A DNA stretch of 5,992 bases, taken from positions 1 to 5,992 of the forward strand of contig CAJZJI010000055.1 in NCBI GenBank assembly GCA_916049935.1, given 5' to 3'. This document shows positions 1 to 5,301 of the stretch, in pieces. The stretch comes from an uncultured Streptococcus sp. GTDB lineage: Bacteria; Bacillota; Bacilli; Lactobacillales; Aerococcaceae. The notes beneath the pieces were generated by a model. The model was not told the origin of the DNA. It made no database searches and saw only the letters and a list, made by a program, of their open reading frames with translations. Numbering within the stretch: position 1 is the first letter of the stretch; the number at the start of each line of letters is the position of its first letter. Both the position numbers and the translations under genes were made by a program.

Positions 1-10
1 TTTCCTCCTT
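1..10 (-). promoter_or_regulatory. Ribosome binding site of a minus-strand gene lying off the left edge
   Basis: Read on the minus strand these bases are AAGGAGGAAA, an essentially perfect Shine-Dalgarno sequence at the very edge of the window, so the start codon should lie a few bases outside it. In many Bacilli the gene divergent from ecsA encodes a HIT-family (histidine triad) nucleotide-binding protein, which is the likeliest identity by synteny. No coding sequence of it is visible, so the identity is inference. I could not find a convincing minus-strand promoter for it in bases 11-207. Confidence 0.6.
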
Positions 11-118
11 GAGTTCGTACCTCTATGGTATCAAAAAATGCTGTAAAATGAAAGGTTTTCAGGACGGAGAGCTGTTATTTTGTTCTTAGAGGCGAAATTG
101 TTCGATGGTTCTATACTT

Positions 119-141
119 GAATAAGAAAAGTGCACTTATTC
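119..141. repeat. 23-bp dyad (7-bp arms, 9-base centre) upstream of the ecsA promoter
   Basis: GAATAAG (119-125) and CTTATTC (135-141) are perfect inverted repeats separated by nine bases. The palindrome GTGCAC (130-135) overlaps the right half. The dyad ends eight bases before the ecsA -35 element, inside the likely divergent intergenic region. No T tract follows on either strand, so it is not an evident terminator. It could be a protein operator or chance in AT-rich DNA; the sequence does not decide. Confidence 0.4.
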
Positions 142-149
142 CGCGTCCT

Positions 150-178
150 TTCACACTTTTTTGGCTTTATGGTATAAT
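150..178 (+). promoter_or_regulatory. Sigma-A promoter of ecsAB
   Basis: The -35 element TTCACA (150-155, five of six consensus bases) is followed by a 17-base spacer and a perfect -10 TATAAT (173-178). TGG before the -10 (170-172) forms an extended -10 TGn motif. The predicted start of transcription is near base 185, giving a leader of about 23 nt before the ecsA start codon. This is the best-matching promoter in the window. Confidence 0.85.
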
Positions 179-207
179 AAGGAGAATAGTTAGATAGGAG
201 AATCTAT

Positions 208-948
208 ATGTCACTACAATTAAACAATGTAACTGCAGGATATACAAAAGTTCCTGTCATTACGGACATCACTTTTGATGTAAATCCAGGCGAGATTTGC
301 GGCCTAATCGGGCTCAATGGTGCCGGAAAGAGTACGACAATTAAAACGATCATTGGGCAACTCACCCCTTTTAGCGGAAGAGTAGAAGTAGAGAAACTAA
401 GTATTCTCGAAAACCAACGTGGCTACCGTCAGTCGATTGCGGTCATTCCAGAAAGCCCAGTTCTCTATGAAGAGTTAACGTTTAGAGAACATATTGAATT
501 TGTGGCGCGTTCATATAATCAAATGAACGAAGAAACAATGGCCCATGCAATGGAGCTCGTGGAAGCTTTTCGTTTAACGAAGCAATTGGATTGGTTCCCA
601 GCGTATTTTTCAAAAGGAATGAAGCAAAAAGTACTCATCGTCTGCGCATTAATGCTAGATGTGCCTGTCTATGTGGTCGATGAACCATTTTTAGGACTCG
701 ATCCACTAGGGATTCGTACTTTGCTTCAAGTCTTGAAAGAGAAGAAGGAAAAAGGCGCAGCGATTTTAATGTCGACTCACGTATTAGATACGGCTGAGAA
801 GTATTGTGATCGTTTCATCGTATTACATGAGGGGAAAGTAATTGCGCAAGGCGATATCGAAGGATTACGCGCAACTTCGAATATTGAAGAAACTTCCCTA
901 GAGGAAATTTACTTTGCATTAACGACAGGGGACGATGCCCATGAATAG
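208..948 (+). CDS. ecsA: EcsA, ATP-binding subunit of the Ecs ABC transporter
   Basis: This 246-residue protein is a complete ABC ATPase that would energise the membrane protein EcsB from the cytoplasmic face. Visible motifs in order are Walker A GLNGAGKST (35-43), a Q-loop segment IPESPVLYEEL (80-90) with Glu rather than Gln, the signature FSKGMKQK (134-141), Walker B VYVVDEP (154-160), the D-loop GLDP (163-166) and the H-loop His191. The KGMKQ signature and the PVLYEELT stretch are typical of EcsA. In B. subtilis and Staphylococcus aureus, loss of Ecs affects protein secretion and processing and competence; in Enterococcus it has been linked to handling of peptide pheromone by-products. The true substrate is not settled. 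The ATG is preceded by AGGAGA (196-201) at six-base spacing, and the strong promoter at 150-178 should drive it. It overlaps ecsB by 8 bp, which suggests coupled translation. Identity is very secure. Confidence 0.96.
   Translation: MSLQLNNVTAGYTKVPVITDITFDVNPGEICGLIGLNGAGKSTTIKTIIGQLTPFSGRVEVEKLSILENQRGYRQSIAVIPESPVLYEELTFREHIEFVARSYNQMNEETMAHAMELVEAFRLTKQLDWFPAYFSKGMKQKVLIVCALMLDVPVYVVDEPFLGLDPLGIRTLLQVLKEKKEKGAAILMSTHVLDTAEKYCDRFIVLHEGKVIAQGDIEGLRATSNIEETSLEEIYFALTTGDDAHE
927..932 (+). promoter_or_regulatory. Ribosome binding site that selects the ecsB start
   Basis: AGGGGA lies inside the end of ecsA. It is eight bases from the ATG at 941 but only two from the in-frame ATG at 935, so the ATG at 941 is preferred. 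Confidence 0.7.
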
Positions 949-2173
949 TGCAACAATTTTTGAGGCCCGCGTAAGAAAATATCAAAAGAAAAGCATGAAG
1001 TATATTCGCTATATGCTCAATGACCATTTCTTGATTGTCTTATTTTTCTTATTTGGGTTTATCATGGTGCAATACTCGAGTTGGATTCAAACGATTCGTG
1101 TATTGGAATGGCCTTTACTAGGGTTACTTGCAGTTCTACTAGCGAGTGTTCCATTCTTTGGTGGAGTAGCAACGTTGCTTGAACCAGCCGATGGAATCTT
1201 TTTATCCGTAGTGGGGCAAGACTTTAAGGCGTATTTACAAAAAGCCATTCGTCGTAGTTGGGCGCTTCCGCTACTCGTGATGCTGGCTTCGACAGGAATT
1301 GTCTTTCCAATCGTAGCACAAGCCTTTGGAACGAATATGAGTATGTTCGTAAAGCTATTCCTCTTACAAGTGCTCTTTAAAGATTTATTATTCCGTTGTA
1401 CGAAATATGCTTACCGCGGAGTGCTCCATTTTACATGGATAGAAAAACTCGGAATTTATGTAATTGCAGTAGTGAACTTCTTCGGAATGTTTTTATGGAT
1501 TTCTGAAGCTTGGTCATTTGTTTTATTAGTGATTCCAATTCTTCTGAGTGTTTTTATCGAGTACTATTATGGGAAAGCGGCCTTTGTCTATCGATTCGAT
1601 TCTATGATTGAGTCGGAATTAGAAAGACAACAACGAATTTATCGCCTATATGCATTGTTTGTGGATGTGCCAATGGTGCATAAACCACAAGCGCATCGCC
1701 GTTCATATTTAGATGGAGTATTGAAGGTACTTGTTGGAAAAAATCCAAGTGGTCATCGCTATTTAGTGAGTCGTACGGTCGTTCGTACGAGTCAATATAT
1801 GAGTTTATTATTACAACTGGCAGTTGTCAGCTTTGTAGTTGCATTATTTTCTCAAGAGTATTATTGGAACTTTATCGTCAATGCGTTACTTGTGATGCTA
1901 TTAGGATTCCAACTCGTTGGGGTTATCCAAAGTGCCAACACGCAAAATAGTCATTTTGCCTCTCTTGTGGATAGCAAGACGCGTCTACAGGATAATTTAT
2001 CAGTCCTCATGATGACGATGGTCGCATCCGGTGTTGTACTGGGCATTTCTTCAGTGATAGGTATGCGTGAAATGATTGGATTAGTAGGGATTATTTTCTA
2101 TCCGATTTTCGGTGTATTCTTTACACAATTTTATTTGCGTTATCGATTCCTTAAGAAGAGAAGAAAAATTTAA
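941..2173 (+). CDS. ecsB: EcsB, membrane subunit of the Ecs ABC transporter
   Basis: This 410-residue integral membrane protein would form the permease part of the Ecs transporter with EcsA. After a basic N-terminal stretch it has several hydrophobic spans, roughly at residues 30-46, 57-77, 107-128, 170-187, 192-208, 285-303, 309-330, 354-374 and 379-398. A hydrophilic region at about 209-280 is probably cytoplasmic. The segments LLEPADGIF (79-87) and LFVDVP (239-244) look like family-typical EcsB motifs, and the length matches the usual roughly 400 residues. The start is taken at 941 from ribosome-binding-site spacing; an in-frame ATG at 935 would add two residues. It overlaps the ecsA stop by 8 bp, consistent with equimolar co-translation. 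No ecsC follows, unlike B. subtilis. The span limits are estimates from hydrophobicity by eye. Confidence 0.93.
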   Translation: MNSATIFEARVRKYQKKSMKYIRYMLNDHFLIVLFFLFGFIMVQYSSWIQTIRVLEWPLLGLLAVLLASVPFFGGVATLLEPADGIFLSVVGQDFKAYLQKAIRRSWALPLLVMLASTGIVFPIVAQAFGTNMSMFVKLFLLQVLFKDLLFRCTKYAYRGVLHFTWIEKLGIYVIAVVNFFGMFLWISEAWSFVLLVIPILLSVFIEYYYGKAAFVYRFDSMIESELERQQRIYRLYALFVDVPMVHKPQAHRRSYLDGVLKVLVGKNPSGHRYLVSRTVVRTSQYMSLLLQLAVVSFVVALFSQEYYWNFIVNALLVMLLGFQLVGVIQSANTQNSHFASLVDSKTRLQDNLSVLMMTMVASGVVLGISSVIGMREMIGLVGIIFYPIFGVFFTQFYLRYRFLKKRRKI

Positions 2174-2204
2174 GTTTGTAGGCTACTAAGTAGCGCACAA
2201 ACTT
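2172..2204. repeat. Two-part hairpin directly after ecsB
   Basis: AAGTTTGT (2172-2179) pairs perfectly with ACAAACTT (2197-2204). Inside, GCTAC (2182-2186) pairs with GTAGC (2190-2194) around a three-base loop, with a 2x2 internal bulge between the two stems. It begins at the last two bases of the ecsB stop codon. No T tract follows on the + strand, so a classical intrinsic terminator is not supported. It may mark the 3' end of the ecsAB message or stabilise it. Its right arm overlaps the -35 element of the next promoter. Confidence 0.6.
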
Positions 2205-2231
2205 GACTCAAATGGTATAAAACCATAAAAT
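2203..2231 (+). promoter_or_regulatory. Probable sigma-A promoter of ccrZ-trmB-ytzB
   Basis: The -35 TTGACT (2203-2208, five of six) is followed by a 17-base spacer and the -10 TAAAAT (2226-2231, five of six). Transcription would start near 2238, giving a leader of about 46 nt. The spacer contains a small dyad, ATGGT (2212-2216) with ACCAT (2222-2226), running into the first base of the -10. The -35 shares two bases with the upstream hairpin. ccrZ and trmB would therefore have their own transcription start besides any read-through from ecsAB. Confidence 0.7.
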
Positions 2232-2262
2232 AAAAGAATAGATTTATTAAAGGAAACAGAAT

Positions 2263-2283
2263 TTGTCGTTAGGGATGGAATAG
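2263..2283 (+). other. Possible six-codon upstream ORF abutting the ccrZ start
   Basis: A TTG at 2263 lies eight bases after AAAGGA (2249-2254) and opens six sense codons ending in TAG (2281-2283), immediately before the ccrZ ATG and in the same frame. The end of this ORF, ATGGAATAG (2275-2283), is nearly repeated as ATGGAATAT (2284-2292), the first codons of ccrZ. It could be a translational-coupling or leader element, but an ORF this short can arise by chance. Nothing shows that it is translated. Confidence 0.25.
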
Positions 2284-3087
2284 ATGGAATATAACATGGA
2301 CACAGGATGGGATCTCCATCCAATTGGTGGGGACACCGGTCAAGCGTACATGGGTGTAAAAGACCATGAACGTGTATTTCTAAAGAGAAATGCTTCACCG
2401 TTTTTAGCGGTGCTATCGGGTGAAGGTATCACTCCTAAGTTAATATGGACCAAACGTGCGGGTAATGGTGATGTCATTACAGCTCAAGAATGGTTGTCTG
2501 GAAGATCCCTCACTAAGGAAGAAATGGGGTCCGTCGAAGTCATTGAGCTGTTAAAACAAATTCATCAATCCCCAAATCTTTTACAAATGTTGCAACAAAT
2601 TCAAGGTGAAGAGTATAGCACACAAAAATTCATCGATGAATATTTAAATAATTTACAGTCAGGATTACAAACCCACCGTTTTTTAAATGAAGTATTAAAT
2701 TACTTAATTGAAACAATTCCGCTTGTGAGCGAAGTTGGAAAAACGGTATGTCACGGAGACCTAGACCGTCGTAACTTTATGTTATCAGAAGACGAGAAGC
2801 TCTACCTTGTCGACTGGGAAATGGTTCGCCTCGCCGATCCAGTTTCGGATTTGACGATGATTTTGACGCAATACATTCCTGTTCATCAATGGGGTGAATG
2901 GCTAGATATGTATGGCTTACAACTGTCTACAAATATTTATCAACGAATTGAATGGTATGCTCTCATGAATTGCTTGAATTATATTAAAAAATCGCACTTC
3001 GAGGGACGTTACCTTGAAATGAATGAGAAAATTCTTTTGGTGAAGTCGATTTATAATAATCGTATTGGAAAGCCAACAGAAGAATAG
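2284..3087 (+). CDS. ccrZ: CcrZ/YtmP, aminoglycoside phosphotransferase-fold cell-cycle regulator
   Basis: This 267-residue cytoplasmic protein has a choline/aminoglycoside-kinase fold. Visible are a candidate ATP-contact lysine in VFLKRN (Lys34), AQEWLSG (67-73) with Glu69, the catalytic loop HGDLDRRNF (157-165: His157, Asp159, Asn164) and the metal-binding VDWE (Asp177). All kinase residues are present, so it should be active. The segment IPVHQWGEWLDMYG (198-211) and the position directly before trmB match CcrZ of streptococci (YtmP in Bacillus). Pneumococcal CcrZ is reported to bind FtsZ and to time DnaA-dependent replication initiation; the Bacillus homologue is reported to have kinase activity on ribose-type substrates. 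The cellular substrate is uncertain. The start is the first possible one, because an in-frame TAG directly precedes it. AGGGATGG (2271-2278) is a moderate ribosome binding site at five-base spacing. Annotation pipelines often call such proteins simply phosphotransferase family proteins. Confidence 0.9.
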   Translation: MEYNMDTGWDLHPIGGDTGQAYMGVKDHERVFLKRNASPFLAVLSGEGITPKLIWTKRAGNGDVITAQEWLSGRSLTKEEMGSVEVIELLKQIHQSPNLLQMLQQIQGEEYSTQKFIDEYLNNLQSGLQTHRFLNEVLNYLIETIPLVSEVGKTVCHGDLDRRNFMLSEDEKLYLVDWEMVRLADPVSDLTMILTQYIPVHQWGEWLDMYGLQLSTNIYQRIEWYALMNCLNYIKKSHFEGRYLEMNEKILLVKSIYNNRIGKPTEE

Positions 3088-3094
3088 ACAGGAG
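3088..3094 (+). promoter_or_regulatory. Ribosome binding site supporting the TTG start of trmB
   Basis: ACAGGAG directly follows the ccrZ stop codon and lies seven bases before TTG at 3102. The encoded N-terminus (Met/Leu)-RLRNKPWA matches the usual TrmB N-terminus, which confirms the rare start codon. Confidence 0.85.
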
Positions 3095-3101
3095 TTAGAC
3101 T

Positions 3102-3770
3102 TTGAGATTAAGAAATAAACCTTGGGCAAAAGATGCTTTAGCGGCTCACCCAGAAATGGTCATCCAAAATCCAGCAGAGTGGAAGGGAAGATGGCATGAG
3201 CGTTTTGGCAATAACAATCCAATCCATATCGAGATTGGTTCTGGGAAAGGTCAATTCGTGAGCGGTATGGCTCGTCAAAACCCAAATATTAACTATATTG
3301 GAATTGAAATTCAAGAAAGCGTCCTTGTAGTCGCACTTGAAAAAGCTCTTGCAGCAGATGTTCCAAACTTACAATTATTACATGTGAACGGTGGACAAGT
3401 AACAGACTACTTCGAAGATGGTGAAGTCGCACAAATTTACTTGAACTTCTCAGATCCATGGCCAAAGAAACGTCATGCGAAACGCCGCTTGACTCATGAA
3501 AGTTTCTTAGTTGGATATGAAAAAGTATTACCACCATTTGGAGAATTACACTTCAAGACAGATAACCGCGGATTGTTTGAATACAGCCTTGCTTCATTCT
3601 CACAATTTGGACTTGTGTTAAAACAAGTTTGGTTAGATTTACATCAAGTGGAATTTCCAGGAAATGTGATGACAGAATACGAAGAGAAATTCTCAGCAAA
3701 AGGTCATCCAATTTATCGTGTGGAAGTGATTTTCCCACAAGATAGAAAAGCTTTTAAACAACCTGAATAA
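3102..3770 (+). CDS. trmB: tRNA (guanine-N7-)-methyltransferase TrmB
   Basis: TrmB methylates N7 of G46 in the variable loop of many tRNAs using S-adenosylmethionine; in B. subtilis it acts as a single-subunit-type enzyme. The 222-residue protein is slightly longer than the usual 211-215, through a C-terminal tail. Visible are the SAM-binding motif [10 protein letters not shown] (43-52, Glu44), YIGIEIQ (65-71, Glu69), the catalytic [11 protein letters not shown] (115-125, Asp118, Lys122), FKTDNRG (151-157, Asp154) and the substrate-binding MTEYEEKFS (190-198). Position 96, normally an Asp that contacts SAM in this family, is Asn here (HVNGG, 94-98). All other expected functional residues are intact. 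The start is TTG, supported by the ribosome binding site at 3088-3094 and the conserved N-terminus. It lies 14 bp after ccrZ and 22 bp before the ytzB-like gene, so co-transcription is likely. Confidence 0.97.
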   Translation: MRLRNKPWAKDALAAHPEMVIQNPAEWKGRWHERFGNNNPIHIEIGSGKGQFVSGMARQNPNINYIGIEIQESVLVVALEKALAADVPNLQLLHVNGGQVTDYFEDGEVAQIYLNFSDPWPKKRHAKRRLTHESFLVGYEKVLPPFGELHFKTDNRGLFEYSLASFSQFGLVLKQVWLDLHQVEFPGNVMTEYEEKFSAKGHPIYRVEVIFPQDRKAFKQPE

Positions 3771-3792
3771 CAAATAAAGGAGCCTGATTCAT

Positions 3793-4119
3793 ATGGAATC
3801 AAAAAATAGTTTCAAAGGTGCAAGTTTTCTACTAGCAGCGGGTGCTGTTATTGGAGCATGGGTCACTTCAAAATGGTTTGAACGCAGAAATGTCAATGGA
3901 GATGTTATTGTTCAAAATGTACGTAAATTATTTCAAGTAGTAGGTACTATCGAAGGCTCTTGGATTGAGATGGAACCTGTATTCGTGGATAGCCCTGAGT
4001 TTTATGGGGAAGTTTATTATGGCGGGGTTACTCGTAAAGAAGATAATGAACTAGTCCAATACGAATTTTATGCAGATGCAAAAACAGGAGCCGTTATTGA
4101 TTTATACAAAATTGGATAA
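3793..4119 (+). CDS. YtzB-like membrane-anchored PepSY-type small protein
   Basis: This 108-residue protein starts with a short polar stretch, a hydrophobic segment at about residues 9-26 (probably an N-terminal membrane anchor or uncleaved signal) and a basic patch FERRN (29-33). A compact domain follows at about 36-107. Its end, YEFYADAKTGAVIDLYKIG (90-108), has the strand-and-turn pattern of PepSY domains (a D-x-x-T-G turn followed by a short strand). If the segment is an anchor, the domain would sit outside the membrane. PepSY domains often inhibit or chaperone peptidases, but no function is established for this small family. In B. subtilis a YtzB protein sits beside the M42 peptidase YtoP in the same way, and here the gene directly precedes the M42 gene. 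AAAGGAG (3776-3782) lies ten bases before the ATG. It is the last gene before the terminator. Confidence 0.7.
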   Translation: MESKNSFKGASFLLAAGAVIGAWVTSKWFERRNVNGDVIVQNVRKLFQVVGTIEGSWIEMEPVFVDSPEFYGEVYYGGVTRKEDNELVQYEFYADAKTGAVIDLYKIG

Positions 4120-4125
4120 TCAAAG

Positions 4126-4149
4126 AAAGCTGGAGGACCTCCAGCTTTT
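4126..4149 (+). terminator. Rho-independent terminator after the ytzB-like gene
   Basis: AAAGCTGGAG (4126-4135) pairs perfectly with CTCCAGCTTT (4139-4148; C4139 through T4148) around a three-base GAC loop. Four T residues (4146-4149) close the right arm, then GGCGCG follows. The ten-pair stem with a GC-rich core is strong, but the T tract is short and mostly inside the stem, so termination may be partial. On the minus strand the stem is followed by CTTTCTTTG, so it could also stop antisense transcripts. Confidence 0.8.
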
Positions 4150-4175
4150 GGCGCGTTTATAAGATGTTTTATAGA
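4148..4175 (+). promoter_or_regulatory. Weak candidate promoter for the M42 peptidase gene
   Basis: TTGGCG (4148-4153, four of six) with a 16-base spacer and TATAGA (4170-4175, four of six) could start transcription near 4182, just before the ribosome binding site. The match is poor. The reason to look here is the terminator immediately upstream, which leaves pepA-ytpR needing either its own promoter or read-through. Confidence 0.25.
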
Positions 4176-4186
4176 AGTAGGAAAGA

Positions 4187-4192
4187 AGAGGA
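4187..4192 (+). promoter_or_regulatory. Ribosome binding site that selects the start of the M42 peptidase
   Basis: AGAGGA lies four bases before the ATG at 4197. The in-frame ATG at 4164 has no such site (GCGCGTTTATAAG precedes it) and would add an 11-residue, poorly family-like extension, so 4197 is chosen. Confidence 0.7.
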
Positions 4193-4196
4193 TACA

Positions 4197-5282
4197 ATGG
4201 AAGCTCATACAGAACAATTAATCAAAACGTTAACAGAAATGAAAGGGACAAGTGGACACGAAGGGCGTATTCGTGAATTCATGAGAAACGAATTAACACC
4301 TTTAGTAGACCGCGTGGAACAAGATGGTCTTGGCGGTATTTTTGGGGTTCGTGATAGCAAAGAAGAAGATGCACCACGCATTATGATTGCGGCTCACATG
4401 GACGAAGTTGGTTTCATGGTAACAAATATCACTCCAAACGGAATGTTCAAAGTAAGTCCTTTAGGTGGATGGAACCCATATGTGGTTTCAGCACAACGTT
4501 TTACATTATTAACTCGTAATGGAGACTATCCAATTATTTCATCTTCAATCCCACCACACTTATTACGTGCAGCTGGTGGTCAACAATCAGCAGTGAAAGT
4601 AACAGATATTTTATTTGATGCTGGATTTACTTCACGGGAAGAAGCGCTTGAATATGGGTGCCGTCCTGGTGATACAATCGTTCCAGATGTAGAAACGATT
4701 TGGACGGCCAATAAGAAACGCATGATTTCTAAATCATGGGATAACCGTTATGGATGTACAGTGGTTCTTGAAGCATTGAAAGCTGTTAAAGACGAAACTC
4801 TACCAAATACATTAATTGCGGGAGCAAACGTGCAAGAAGAAGTTGGATTACGTGGAACTGGTCCAAGTGTGACGAAATTCAATCCAGATTTATTCTTTGC
4901 GGTAGACTGCTCGGCAGCAGACGATATTAATGGTTCAAAAGAAACGTTTGGACACCTAGACCAAGGATTCTTATTACGTATTTTAGACCCAGGTATGGTG
5001 ACTCTTCCTCGTATGAAAGAATTCCTAGAAGACACTGCGTTAACTCATAACATTCCGTTCCAATACTTTGTTTCTCAAGGTGGAACAGATGCTGGTAAAG
5101 CACACTTAATGAATCAAGGGGTTCCTAGTGCAGTGATTGGGGTATGTGCTCGTTATATTCATACACATCAAACAATGTTCTCTATTAAAGACTACGAAGC
5201 AGCACGTGAAATGGTCATCCAAACAATTCGTGCGTTAGACCGTAGCACAGTGAACACTATTTTAGACGGAAGAACAAATTAA
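4197..5282 (+). CDS. pepA: M42-family metallo-aminopeptidase (PepA / YtoP, glutamyl aminopeptidase type)
   Basis: This 361-residue cytosolic enzyme should remove N-terminal residues from peptides; lactic-acid-bacterial PepA prefers N-terminal Glu or Asp, and M42 enzymes form large hollow dodecamers. The dinuclear-metal site is complete: His67 in AAHMDEVGF, bridging Asp182 in SWDNRYG, the general base Glu214 and ligand Glu215 in QEEVGLRG, Asp237 in VDCSAADD and His322 in RYIHTH. GGTDAGKAH (295-303) is also typical. The length fits the roughly 350-360 of the family. Specificity cannot be read with certainty, and some M42 proteins have been annotated as endoglucanases or as deblocking aminopeptidases. 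It follows the terminator by 47 bp and precedes ytpR by 19 bp. The latter gap suggests co-transcription with ytpR, and the former an independent or partly read-through start. Confidence 0.93.
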   Translation: MEAHTEQLIKTLTEMKGTSGHEGRIREFMRNELTPLVDRVEQDGLGGIFGVRDSKEEDAPRIMIAAHMDEVGFMVTNITPNGMFKVSPLGGWNPYVVSAQRFTLLTRNGDYPIISSSIPPHLLRAAGGQQSAVKVTDILFDAGFTSREEALEYGCRPGDTIVPDVETIWTANKKRMISKSWDNRYGCTVVLEALKAVKDETLPNTLIAGANVQEEVGLRGTGPSVTKFNPDLFFAVDCSAADDINGSKETFGHLDQGFLLRILDPGMVTLPRMKEFLEDTALTHNIPFQYFVSQGGTDAGKAHLMNQGVPSAVIGVCARYIHTHQTMFSIKDYEAAREMVIQTIRALDRSTVNTILDGRTN

Positions 5283-5301
5283 GAGTAAAGAGGTACAATA
5301 T

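Noticed and set aside
48..89. A 13-codon + strand ORF starting ATGAAAGG upstream of ecsA
   Set aside because: It has no ribosome binding site and lies upstream of the predicted ecsA transcription start, so it is probably not even transcribed from that promoter.
287..456. Glutamate in place of glutamine at the EcsA Q-loop (IPE, residues 80-82)
   Set aside because: As far as I recall, Bacillus EcsA and related ABC-2-type ATPases have the same IPE, so it is family-typical rather than a defect.
935..940. In-frame ATG at 935 as the ecsB start
   Set aside because: It lies only two bases from the ribosome binding site AGGGGA, whereas the ATG at 941 is at a normal eight-base distance.
3289..3738. 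Two minus-strand open frames (3289-3537 and 3553-3738) inside trmB
   Set aside because: They are shadows of the strongly conserved trmB frame, with low-complexity translations.
4164..4196. In-frame ATG at 4164 as an alternative start of the M42 peptidase
   Set aside because: It has no ribosome binding site, overlaps the weak promoter candidate and adds 11 charged residues not expected in the family.
4748..5035. A 95-codon minus-strand open frame inside the M42 peptidase gene
   Set aside because: It is fully antisense to conserved metal-site motifs of the peptidase and has no recognisable product.
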